A stretch of DNA of 64,000 nt from Amycolatopsis thermalba (GTDB lineage Bacteria; Actinomycetota; Actinomycetes; Mycobacteriales; Pseudonocardiaceae). Positions 33,017 to 40,383 of the stretch are shown here, piece after piece. Location: contig NZ_PQHW01000021.1 of assembly GCF_003385215.1 (NCBI RefSeq), positions 1-64,000 of the forward strand, in the 5' to 3' direction. The notes below the pieces were generated by a model. The model saw nothing but the letters and a program-made list of their open reading frames with translations. It made no database searches and was not told the DNA's origin. The number at the start of each line of letters is the position of its first letter. Position 1 is the first letter of the stretch. The position numbers and the translations under genes are program-made.

Positions 33017-33057
33017 TTGCGCCCGATCCCGGCGGGAGTAGTGTTTGACCCAGTCAA
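33017..33057 (+). promoter_or_regulatory. Promoter and operator of the MarR-GNAT gene
   Basis: TTGCGC (33017-33022) and TAGTGT (33039-33044) with a 16-bp spacer form the likely promoter. TTGACCCAGTCAA (33045-33057), a perfect 5+5 inverted repeat, overlaps the expected transcription start, as expected for autorepression by a MarR dimer. Confidence 0.6.
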
Positions 33058-33077
33058 CGAGTTTGTTGAGGTGGTCA

Positions 33078-34007
33078 ATGAGCGACCAGGCACTCCGGGA
33101 CCGCGTCACGCAGGTCCGCGCCTTCAACCGGCTCTACACCGGTCTCATCGGGGTCCTCGAAGAAGGGCTCGTCGGCAGCGACTACAGCCTCGGCGAGGCC
33201 CGGGTGCTCTACGAGCTGGCCCAGGAGGGCGTCACCGAGGTCGCCGAGCTGCGCCGCCGCCTCGATCTGGACCCCGGGTACGCCAGCCGCCTGCTCGCCC
33301 GTCTGGAAAGCCGCGGCCTGCTGGTCCGGGAACGCCACGAGACCGACGGGCGCCGCCAGCTCGTCCGGCTCACCGACGCCGGCCGCGCCGAGCAGCAGGT
33401 CCTCGAGGACCGCACCACCGCGCAGATCGGCGAGCTGCTGGGCCGCCTCACCGACGACGACCAGCACCGCCTGGTCACGTCCATGCGCACGATCAGCCAC
33501 CTCGTCGGCGACCGCCAGCCCGCCCCGGCGCTCGTGCTGCGCCCGCCCCGGCCCGGCGACTTCGGCTGGGTCGTGCAGCGCAACGGCGCGATCTACGCCC
33601 AGGAGTACGGCTGGGACACCACCTACGAAGCCCTCGTCGCGCGGATCATCGCCGACTACGTCGACCACCACGACCCGGCCCGCGAGGCCGGGTGGATCGC
33701 CGAGCTGGGCGGGGAACGCGCCGGCTGCGTGTTCTGCGTGCGCGGCTCGGACGACAAGACCGCGAAACTGCGCCTGCTGCTCGTCGAACCGCACGCCCGC
33801 GGCCACGGCGTCGGCAAGCGCCTGGTGGACGAGTGCCTGGCCTTCGCGCGGGCGCACGGCTACACCGCGATGGAACTGTGGACCAACAGCGTCCTGGTCG
33901 CCGCGCGGCACATCTACCGGCGGGCGGGGTTCGAACTCGTCGACTCGCAACCCCACCACAGCTTCGGACACGACCTCGTCGGCGAAACGTGGCGGCGGGA
34001 GCTGTGA
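33078..34007 (+). CDS. MarR-type HTH fused to a GNAT acetyltransferase
   Basis: A 309-residue two-domain protein. Residues 1-145 are a MarR winged helix: YSLGEARVLYELAQEGVTEV, then LDLDPGYASRLLARLESRGL, and the wing RHETDGRRQLVRLTDAG. Residues about 155-309 form a GNAT domain with AGCVFCVRGSDDKTAKLRLL. The acetyl-CoA loop is VEPHARGHGVGKRLVDECLA, and the C-terminal strand is HIYRRAGFELVDSQPHHSFG. TTGAGGTGG precedes ATG 33078. The fusion suggests that a ligand or acetyl-CoA state controls DNA binding. The acetylated substrate is unknown. Confidence 0.9.
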   Translation: MSDQALRDRVTQVRAFNRLYTGLIGVLEEGLVGSDYSLGEARVLYELAQEGVTEVAELRRRLDLDPGYASRLLARLESRGLLVRERHETDGRRQLVRLTDAGRAEQQVLEDRTTAQIGELLGRLTDDDQHRLVTSMRTISHLVGDRQPAPALVLRPPRPGDFGWVVQRNGAIYAQEYGWDTTYEALVARIIADYVDHHDPAREAGWIAELGGERAGCVFCVRGSDDKTAKLRLLLVEPHARGHGVGKRLVDECLAFARAHGYTAMELWTNSVLVAARHIYRRAGFELVDSQPHHSFGHDLVGETWRREL

Positions 34008-34011
34008 CCCG

Positions 34012-34320
34012 ATGTTCGTCGTCTACTGCGAAACCTGCGACACCCGGACCCTGATGGGGATCGACGAGGTGGAGTGGGTGCACAACCTGCTGCCCGGCGT
34101 CATCTCGGTGACCACCGCCTGCCCGCGCGGGCACCCGACCGTCGTCCTCACCGGCGACAAGTTCCGCCCGAAGGCCGATCCGCGCATCCCGGACCGCATC
34201 CCGCCGCTGTGGGTGCGCGCCTACCGGCACCCCGCGAAGTGGTGGGCCCGGCTGCTCGGCCGCCTGCTCCGCAAGTACGAGATCCAGCGCGACCTGCACG
34301 AAGCGCTCTACCGCTTCTGA
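34012..34320 (+). CDS. Small protein with CxxC zinc-ribbon-like ends
   Basis: A 102-residue protein starting 4 bp after the MarR-GNAT stop. CETCD near the N-terminus and CPRGH near residue 38 could bind one metal ion. The rest is basic (RLLGRLLRKYEIQRDLHEAL). It is probably cotranscribed with the upstream gene. I do not recognise a family; similar short CxxC proteins are frequent in actinomycetes. Its last 13 bp overlap the convergent AhpD-like gene. Confidence 0.65.
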   Translation: MFVVYCETCDTRTLMGIDEVEWVHNLLPGVISVTTACPRGHPTVVLTGDKFRPKADPRIPDRIPPLWVRAYRHPAKWWARLLGRLLRKYEIQRDLHEALYRF

Positions 34321-34877
34321 TCGCGGCCCATCGTGTAGAACTCCGGGTTGGGCCGCAGCGCGGTCAGGTGCGCCAGCCGGTTGGACATCGCGAACAACGC
34401 GGTGATCGCGCCGACGTCCCAGATCTCGTCCTCGGTCAGCCCCGCCTTGCGCGCGGCTTCGAGGTCGGCTTCGCCGAACATTTCGGGCTTGCGGGCCAGC
34501 GCGAGCGCCAGGTCGACGATCGCGCGGCCCCGCTCGTCCAGTTCGACCTGCCACGGGTTCGTGGCGACCCGGTCGGCCAGCTGCGGGTCCTTCGCGCGGA
34601 TCCGCAGGATCGCGCCGTGGGCGACCACGCAGTAGGTGCAGTGGTTCGCCCCCGACGTCGCCACCACGACCAGCTCCCGCTCGGCCTTGGTCAGGCCGTC
34701 GGTGCGTTCCATGAGCGCGTCGTGGTAGTCGAGGAAGGCGCGCAGTTCAGCCGGCCGGTGCCCCAGCGCCCGGAAGACGTTCGGCACGAAGCCCGACTTC
34801 TCCGCGATCACGCCGATGCGCTCCCGCAGGTCCTCGGGCAGGTCTTCCAGCTCCGTGACACCGAACCGGCTGTCCAC
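34308..34877 (-). CDS. AhpD/carboxymuconolactone-decarboxylase-like peroxidase-related protein
   Basis: A 189-residue all-helical protein. The redox CxxC with its following His is in SGANHCTYCVVAHGAILRIR, the AhpD-type active site. GVIAEKSGFVPNVFRALGHR is the typical N-terminal motif of the peroxidase-related subgroup (TIGR01926-like). It probably works as a trimer or hexamer with alkylhydroperoxidase activity. It starts 9 bp after the symporter stop, so it ends the three-gene symporter operon. Confidence 0.88.
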   Translation of the reverse strand: MDSRFGVTELEDLPEDLRERIGVIAEKSGFVPNVFRALGHRPAELRAFLDYHDALMERTDGLTKAERELVVVATSGANHCTYCVVAHGAILRIRAKDPQLADRVATNPWQVELDERGRAIVDLALALARKPEMFGEADLEAARKAGLTEDEIWDVGAITALFAMSNRLAHLTALRPNPEFYTMGRDQKR

Positions 34878-34886
34878 GTCATCCTC

Positions 34887-36569
34887 CTAGTGGGCCGCGC
34901 CGATGGGGCGCAGGTCCTTGTCGTGCTCGTCGGCGTGGTAGTCGGTGCCCTCGGTGTCGTCCGTGCCGTTGAACACCTTCAGGCTCCGGGCGATCACCGT
35001 GACGATCACCGCCACCACCAGGTTCGCGATCAGCGCCACGAACCCGGGGTAGATCTGGATCATCGAGCCCGAGAACGGGTGCCAGCCGAAGATCGACAGC
35101 TTGTCCAGCGCGAGCGCGGAACCGCCGAAGTGCGCCTTGCCCGTCTTCGGGTTCGGGATGCCGTAGAGCATGATGATGCCCCACACCATGCCGACGATCC
35201 AGCCGGCGATCAGGCCCCACCGGTGCAGCCACCGCGTGTAGAGCGCGATCGCCACCGCGGGCAGCGTCTGCAGGATCAGCACACCACCGATGAGCTGCAG
35301 GTCGATCGAGAACTGCGGGTCGATGAACAGGATGAACGCGACCGCGCCGAACTTCACGACCAGCGACGCGAGCTTGGCCTGCTTGGCCTCCTGCGCCGGG
35401 GTGGCGTCCCGCTTCAGGTACTCCTTGTAGATGTTGCGGGTCCACAGGTTCGCCGCGGCGATCGACATGATCGCGGCGGGTACCAGCGCGCCGATGCCGA
35501 TCGCGGCGAACGCCACACCCGCGAACCACGACGGGAACTGCGTGTCGAACAGCACCGGCACCACGGTGTTGGAGTCGGGGTTGCCCGTGGCGGCGTTGGT
35601 GATCGGCTTGACGCCCGCGGTCAGCGCGACGTAGCAGAGCAGCGCGAGCAGGCCCAGCAGCAGCGAGTACGCCGGCAGCGCGATCATGTTCCGCTTGATC
35701 ACGCTGCGGCCGCGCGAGGCGAGCACACCGGTGAGCGAGTGCGGGTACAGGAACAGCGCCAGCGCCGAACCGAGCGCCAGGGTGACGTACTGCAGCTGGT
35801 TGTTCGCGGTCAGCAGGATCGAACCGGACGGGTTGCCCGTCTTCGGATCCGGCGTCTGCAGCTTCTGCTGGCTCACGTCGAAGATGTGCGACCAGCCGCC
35901 GAGCTTGGCAGGCAGGTAGAACACCGCGACCAGGATGACGACGTAGATCAGGCCGTCCTTGACGAACGCGATCAGCGCCGGCGCGCGCAGGCCCGACTGG
36001 TAGGTGTAGAGCGCCAGCACGAGGAACGCGATCAGCAGCGGCAGGTGACCGGCGATGCCGGCGCCGTTGAGACCCATCGTCCGCAGCACCGCTTCCAGGC
36101 CGACCAGCTGCAGCGCGATGTAGGGCATGGTCGCGACGATGCCGGTGATCGCGATCAGCAGCGCCAGCGTCGGCGAACCGTAGCGGCCGCGCACGAAGTC
36201 GGCCGGTGTCACGTAACCACGCGAGCGGGACACCGACCACATCCGCAGCGCGGGCAGGAAGACGATCGGGTACAGGATCACGGTGTAGGGCAGGGCGTAG
36301 AAACCCAGCGCGCCGGCGCCGAACACGAGCGCGGGCACGGCCACGAAGGTGTAGGCGGTGTAGAGGTCACCGCCGACGAGGAACCAGGTGATCCACGAGC
36401 CGAACTTGCGGCCGCCCAGCCCCCACTCGTCGAGGTGGTCCAGCGACGCCGCCGCGCGCCACCGGGACGCGACGAAACCCATCACGCTGACCACCAGGAA
36501 CAGCAGGACGAAAACGCTCAGCTCCACCCACTGCAGGCCACTGCCGGGCGCCTGTGCCAGTGCCATCAC
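34887..36569 (-). CDS. mctP: Sodium:solute symporter, monocarboxylate (MctP-like) permease
   Basis: A 560-residue permease with about 13 transmembrane segments. The N-terminal signature region WGLGGRKFGSWITWFLVGGD, then LYTAYTFVAVPALVFGAGAL, and the SSS family stretch AAIGIGALVPAAIMSIAAAN are present. It resembles Rhizobium MctP, which takes up lactate, pyruvate, propionate and alanine. A His/Asp-rich cytoplasmic tail ends the protein. ATG overlaps the upstream DUF3311 gene by 4 bp. With pckG 4 kb away, use of C3/C2 acids is plausible. Confidence 0.88.
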   Translation of the reverse strand: MMALAQAPGSGLQWVELSVFVLLFLVVSVMGFVASRWRAAASLDHLDEWGLGGRKFGSWITWFLVGGDLYTAYTFVAVPALVFGAGALGFYALPYTVILYPIVFLPALRMWSVSRSRGYVTPADFVRGRYGSPTLALLIAITGIVATMPYIALQLVGLEAVLRTMGLNGAGIAGHLPLLIAFLVLALYTYQSGLRAPALIAFVKDGLIYVVILVAVFYLPAKLGGWSHIFDVSQQKLQTPDPKTGNPSGSILLTANNQLQYVTLALGSALALFLYPHSLTGVLASRGRSVIKRNMIALPAYSLLLGLLALLCYVALTAGVKPITNAATGNPDSNTVVPVLFDTQFPSWFAGVAFAAIGIGALVPAAIMSIAAANLWTRNIYKEYLKRDATPAQEAKQAKLASLVVKFGAVAFILFIDPQFSIDLQLIGGVLILQTLPAVAIALYTRWLHRWGLIAGWIVGMVWGIIMLYGIPNPKTGKAHFGGSALALDKLSIFGWHPFSGSMIQIYPGFVALIANLVVAVIVTVIARSLKVFNGTDDTEGTDYHADEHDKDLRPIGAAH

Positions 36570-36841
36570 TTCTCACCCTCGTCCAGCTCTTCCACGGCGA
36601 GCCGGTCCGGCTTGCCCTTCACCACCGGCTTCCCCTTGGTCATCACGTAGACGATCGCCACGGAGACGACCCCGACGAGCACGAAGAGGAACTGGTACCA
36701 GTAGAAGAACGGCAGTCCCAGGACCCGCGGCTTGTCGAAGTTGAACCACGGCGTGACGAGCATCAGCAGTGGTAACAGCAGGAGCAGGTTCCACGGGCTG
36801 ATCTGGAGCCCGGTGACCTTCCCGGCGGCTTTGCCAGACAT
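36566..36841 (-). CDS. DUF3311-type small membrane partner of the symporter
   Basis: A 91-residue membrane protein with two helices (ISPWNLLLLLPLLMLVTPWF and FYWYQFLFVLVGVVSVAIVY) and a charged tail. Genes of this type regularly precede MctP/ActP-like SSS permeases, and here the stop overlaps the mctP start. GAGGTCAC lies just before ATG 36841. It is probably an accessory subunit. Confidence 0.88.
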   Translation of the reverse strand: MSGKAAGKVTGLQISPWNLLLLLPLLMLVTPWFNFDKPRVLGLPFFYWYQFLFVLVGVVSVAIVYVMTKGKPVVKGKPDRLAVEELDEGEK

Positions 36842-37032
36842 GTGACCTCACTTGGACGGGACAGGGCGGGCTTGACCTTAAGTGCTGAACCACCCGTCGT
36901 CACGCTCCCCGGATATCGATTTGATCAGGGCAACACCCGACGAAGGCAGGTTGCCCGGCTCCGGTGCGGCCGATATGAATGAGGCCGCCGCGGCGTACGC
37001 GGGCGGTAGCGGGCAGTGACGAAGGGGCGAGC

Positions 37033-38625
37033 ATGACACGGACGCGCTGGGCGGTGGTGATCCCGGCTCTGGCCGGCACCCTGCTGGCGGCGGGCACACC
37101 AGCGATCGCGGCACCGGCCGGACCCGCGCTGAACTCGACCGGCATCCCGGATCGCTACGCCCAGCAGGCGCTGGACTGGCACACCTGCACCACGGACGAG
37201 CTGTCGGGGCAGACCCCGCCGGCCGGCGCCGAGGGCATCGAGTGCGCGACCTACTCCGCACCGCGCGACTGGTCGTCGCCGAACCAGGGCATCGACGTGA
37301 CGATCGCGGTCAGCCGGCTCAAGGCGACCGGCGAGGCGACGGAGAGCACGTTCGTCAACCCGGGCGGGCCGGGCGCACCGGGCCGGATGTTCCCGGCGCG
37401 GCTGCGCAACCAGACCCGGGTGCGTGAGCACCAGGAGATCATCGGGTTCGATGCGCGCGGCACCGGCAAGAGCACGAACATCACCTGCGGCGGCGCGATC
37501 GGCACCGGCGGCCACCTCGACCCGCGGGACCGCAGCCGGGAGAACCTGAAGCTGATCCTGGACGCCACCGAGTACGCGGCCGACTCGTGCCAGGTGAAGT
37601 CCGGCGACCTCGGGCCGTTCATCAACACCCGGCAGACGATCAACGACCTCGACCTGCTGCGCGTGCTGCTGAAGCGGCAGAAGATCAACTGGGTCGGGTA
37701 CTCGGCGGGCACCTGGATGGGCGCGCACTACGCGCAGGCCTTCCCGAACCGGACCGGCAAGTTCGTGCTGGACTCGAACACCGAGTTCACCACCACCTGG
37801 CAGAAGTCGTTCGACTGGCAGCCGCTGGGCTTCGAGCGGCGCTGGCGCGAGGACTTCCTGCCGTGGATGGCGAAGTACGACAGCCTCTACCACTTCGGCA
37901 CCACCGCCGAGATGGCGCGGCAGACGTACGAGCAGGTGCGCTACGCCCTGACGCAGAACCCCGTGGAGGTCGACGGCACCAAGCTGTCGGCCAACGCGCT
38001 GGACTCGTTCATCACCTCGAACCTGTACAACAAGCGGTTCTTCCCGGAGCTGGCCGACTACCTGGTCAACGTGCGGAACCTGACCCAGGGCACGGCGTCG
38101 GCGCAGCAGCAGACGGCGCTGCTGGACCAGGTGAAGACCGTGACCGACGCGGTCGGCCCGCAGCCGCTGGTGGTGCCGAGCGACTACGACGACGCCTACG
38201 ACGCGAGCTTCTGGACGATCCCCTGCAACGAGGGGCCGTGGTTCGGCAACCGCAACACGGCGGTGCGGCAGTCCGCGCAGCTGGGGCCGAAGTACCCGCT
38301 GCTGGGCTGGGGCTGGCTGATCCAGCCGTGCATCTTCTGGAACAACAAGCCGGAGCCGCTGCCGGTCCTGGACGGCCGGGGTGTCCCGCCGGTGCTGATG
38401 GTGCAGGCGACGCACGACCCGGCGACGCCGATCGAGGGCGCCGAGCGGGCGCACCGCGCGTTCCAGGGGTCGCGGATGATCACCGTGACCGACGAGGGTG
38501 ACCACGGGATCTACGCTGGCGGTAACGCGGCGGTGGACAAGGTTGTGGAAGATTTCCTCGTGGACGGGGTGGTGCCGCGGGACCAGACGCTGCCTGGTAT
38601 GCCGCTGCCCGACCCGACCGCCTAG
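37033..38625 (+). CDS. Secreted alpha/beta hydrolase, tripeptidyl aminopeptidase (TAP) type
   Basis: A 530-residue exported peptidase. Residues 1-28 form a signal peptide ending GTPAIAAPAG. The N-terminal domain has ECATYSAPRDWSSPNQG and FVNPGGPGAPGRM, the oxyanion region. The nucleophile is in INWVGYSAGTWMGAHYAQAF. The C-terminal TAP-like domain contains PVLMVQATHDPATPIEGAER, with the catalytic Asp, and VTDEGDHGIYAGG, with the catalytic His. Six Cys in the mature part may form disulfides. The length matches Streptomyces SlpD/TAP proteins, which trim N-terminal tripeptides. GGGGCGAG precedes ATG 37033. Confidence 0.9.
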   Translation: MTRTRWAVVIPALAGTLLAAGTPAIAAPAGPALNSTGIPDRYAQQALDWHTCTTDELSGQTPPAGAEGIECATYSAPRDWSSPNQGIDVTIAVSRLKATGEATESTFVNPGGPGAPGRMFPARLRNQTRVREHQEIIGFDARGTGKSTNITCGGAIGTGGHLDPRDRSRENLKLILDATEYAADSCQVKSGDLGPFINTRQTINDLDLLRVLLKRQKINWVGYSAGTWMGAHYAQAFPNRTGKFVLDSNTEFTTTWQKSFDWQPLGFERRWREDFLPWMAKYDSLYHFGTTAEMARQTYEQVRYALTQNPVEVDGTKLSANALDSFITSNLYNKRFFPELADYLVNVRNLTQGTASAQQQTALLDQVKTVTDAVGPQPLVVPSDYDDAYDASFWTIPCNEGPWFGNRNTAVRQSAQLGPKYPLLGWGWLIQPCIFWNNKPEPLPVLDGRGVPPVLMVQATHDPATPIEGAERAHRAFQGSRMITVTDEGDHGIYAGGNAAVDKVVEDFLVDGVVPRDQTLPGMPLPDPTA

Positions 38626-38768
38626 TTCTTGGTCTCGAGGACCCCGCCGGGCTCGTTCCCGGCGGGGTTCTCCGGTTCTCGGGTCAGTTCCCGGAACCGG
38701 CCCGTGCAGGTGCACAGGACCAGGTAGACCAGGGTCAACAGGAACATCAGCCCGCCTGCCAGCAACAT
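38622..38768 (-). CDS. Small membrane peptide
   Basis: A 48-residue protein from ATG 38768, with a strong AGGAGG 5 nt upstream. One transmembrane helix (MLLAGGLMFLLTLVYLVLCT) is followed by a polar tail. A GC-rich hairpin (ACCCCGCCGGG/CCCGGCGGGGT, about 38640-38668) lies inside its 3' end and probably terminates the convergent peptidase transcript. Family unknown. Confidence 0.6.
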   Translation of the reverse strand: MLLAGGLMFLLTLVYLVLCTCTGRFRELTREPENPAGNEPGGVLETKN

Positions 38769-38860
38769 GACGACCTCCTCTCGGCCAGGTACCACTGAGA
38801 CGTGCGACACAGCTGATGAGTTGCCGGTCCGGCGGTTTTCTTGCCTCCGTTCTTCTGGTA

Positions 38861-38917
38861 GTCCCCAGCCTGTGCACAGAGTTGTCCACAGGCTGGGGAC
38901 AACTGGGCGGATAGACT
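38861..38917. promoter_or_regulatory. 14-bp inverted repeat and promoter region of the XRE gene
   Basis: GTCCCCAGCCTGTG (38861-38874) and CACAGGCTGGGGAC (38887-38900) are perfect complements 12 bp apart. TAGACT (38912-38917) is a likely -10, 6 nt before ATG 38924. A TTGTCCACA sequence identical to a Streptomyces-type DnaA box lies at 38882-38890. Confidence 0.6.
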
Positions 38918-38923
38918 GTGGAC

Positions 38924-39178
38924 ATGGTGCGAGTCCCGCTGACCGAAGCCGAACGCGAACGCGGCGAGCGTCTCGGTGCCGCACTGCGAGCCGCGCGGGG
39001 TCCGCGCAGCATGGCCGAGGTGGCTCTGGAGGCGGGCGTCTCGGTGGAGACGCTGCGGAAGATCGAGACCGGGCGGATTCCCACGCCGGCGTTCTTCACG
39101 GTGGTCGCCCTCGCGGACGCGGTCGGACTCCCACTGGACGCCCTCCGCGACGCGATCACCGGCGTACCGACGGGGTAG
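38924..39178 (+). CDS. XRE-family HTH regulator
   Basis: An 84-residue single-domain helix-turn-helix protein. LGAALRAARGPRSMAEVALE, then AGVSVETLRKIETGRIPTPA is the Cro/cI-type HTH, and FTVVALADAVGLPLDALRDA is helix 4-5. ATG 38924 appears leaderless; GTG 38918 and 38927 are alternatives. It probably binds the long inverted repeat just upstream and represses itself. Confidence 0.85.
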   Translation: MVRVPLTEAERERGERLGAALRAARGPRSMAEVALEAGVSVETLRKIETGRIPTPAFFTVVALADAVGLPLDALRDAITGVPTG

Positions 39179-39215
39179 CCGAGCACGCACGACGCAGCCC
39201 GGAACTCACCCGCCG

Positions 39216-39446
39216 GAACGTGCGACTCGCGCGCGGGAGTGTGGGACTCGCGCGCCCGAGCATGGGACTCGCCCGCCGGAGCGCGGAACCCGCCCACCCG
39301 AATGTAGAACCCGCCCACCCGAACGTGGGACTCGCCCGCCAGAACGCAGAACTCGCCCGCCGGAGCGTGGAACTCGCCCGCCGGAGCGTGGGACTCGCCC
39401 GCCGGAGTGTGGGACTCGCGCGGCTGAACGTGGGACTCGCGGTTAG
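39216..39446. repeat. Minisatellite of eleven 21-bp units
   Basis: Eleven consecutive 21-bp units fill the gap between the XRE gene and the stop codon of the convergent LLM gene; a degenerate twelfth unit precedes them. Units start GAGCGTGGGACTCGCC or close variants, with purines variable at positions 3, 4, 7 and 9. The unit length is a multiple of three, and the frame stays open as a 7-residue repeat, but there is no start codon or ribosome binding site. It is probably noncoding. Confidence 0.9.
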
Positions 39447-40306
39447 GTCAGGTGCTCCAGCACCTGAGCGAAGTCAGCCATGCTCCGCTCCAGCACCGAC
39501 ACGTAGGTGATCCCCAGCTTCTCCCGCATGTCCGAGAGCTGGGCGACGATCTCCGGCACCGAGCCCACCAGCAGCGTCGGCAGCTCACCGATCGCCTCGA
39601 CGCTCATGTCCGGCGCGAACCGCTGCAGGTCCGCCAGCGCCGCGCGCCGGTCGTCGGTCACCACGACCAGCTGCACCAGCACGTTGATCTCCGCCTCGCG
39701 CGTGCCGAGCCGGGAGCGCACGAACGCCACCCGCGCCGCGAACGCGTCCGCGTCGGCGAGGCCGACCAGCCCGCCCTCCTTCGCCGTGGGCGCCCCGGTC
39801 AGGGCGATCGTGTCGGCGTGCTCGGCGGCCATCGTCAGCATCCGGTCGCCCCAGCCGCCCAGCAGCAGCGGCGGCCCGCCGTCCTGCGCCGGCCGCGGCT
39901 GGTAGTCCGGGTCCGCGAACAGCCTGCGCAGCTCCACGACCGTCCGCTCGACGTGGTCGATCCGGCGCCCCGGCCACGGCAGTCCGGCCGCTTCGAACTC
40001 CTCGCGCACGTACCCCGCGCCGAGGCCGAGTTCCAGCCGCCCGTCGCAGAACTGGTCGGTGGTCGCGACGTCCCGCGCCAGCACGGCGGGGTGGTAGAAG
40101 GGCGCGTTGAGCACGAAGGTGCCCAGCCGCACCCGGGAAGTCGTCTCCGCCGCGAGCGCCAGCGCCGGGAACGGCGCGGGCATCCCGAGGTGGTCGGCCA
40201 CGGTCACGACGTCGAACCCGAGATCCTCGGCCCGCCGGACCTTGTCCACGAACTCCGCCCGCGTCCCGGGCTCCATCATGTTCACGCCGAATCGCATCCC
40301 CAGCAT
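39443..40306 (-). CDS. LLM-class (luciferase-like) F420-dependent oxidoreductase
   Basis: A 287-residue TIM-barrel oxidoreductase. Family features are FVDKVRRAEDLGFDVVTVAD, HPAVLARDVATTDQFCDGRL, LELGLGAGYVREEFEAAGLP and PPLLLGGWGDRMLTMAAEHA. It belongs to the TIGR03621-like group with coenzyme F420. ATG 40306 is preferred over 40297 by family N-termini. The substrate is unknown. The stop codon lies within the last minisatellite unit. Confidence 0.88.
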   Translation of the reverse strand: MLGMRFGVNMMEPGTRAEFVDKVRRAEDLGFDVVTVADHLGMPAPFPALALAAETTSRVRLGTFVLNAPFYHPAVLARDVATTDQFCDGRLELGLGAGYVREEFEAAGLPWPGRRIDHVERTVVELRRLFADPDYQPRPAQDGGPPLLLGGWGDRMLTMAAEHADTIALTGAPTAKEGGLVGLADADAFAARVAFVRSRLGTREAEINVLVQLVVVTDDRRAALADLQRFAPDMSVEAIGELPTLLVGSVPEIVAQLSDMREKLGITYVSVLERSMADFAQVLEHLT

Positions 40307-40334
40307 GGTCCGACCATAGGGCCGGAAACGACGA

Positions 40335-40370
40335 AACGGCCACCCCCGGCCGAAGCCGGGAATGGCCGTT
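40335..40370. terminator. Hairpin terminator of pckG
   Basis: AACGGCCA...TGGCCGTT and the inner CCCGGC/GCCGGG with a CGAA loop form a stable stem 13 bp after the pckG stop. Confidence 0.85.
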
Positions 40371-40383
40371 CCGCGGGGAAAAC

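Noticed and set aside
38882-38890. A replication origin suggested by the TTGTCCACA DnaA-box match
   Set aside because: There is only one clear box plus one weaker match, with no dnaA, dnaN or AT-rich region nearby.
39216-39446. A coding gene made of 7-residue repeats
   Set aside because: No start codon with a ribosome binding site opens the frame, and it runs into the LLM gene's antisense strand.
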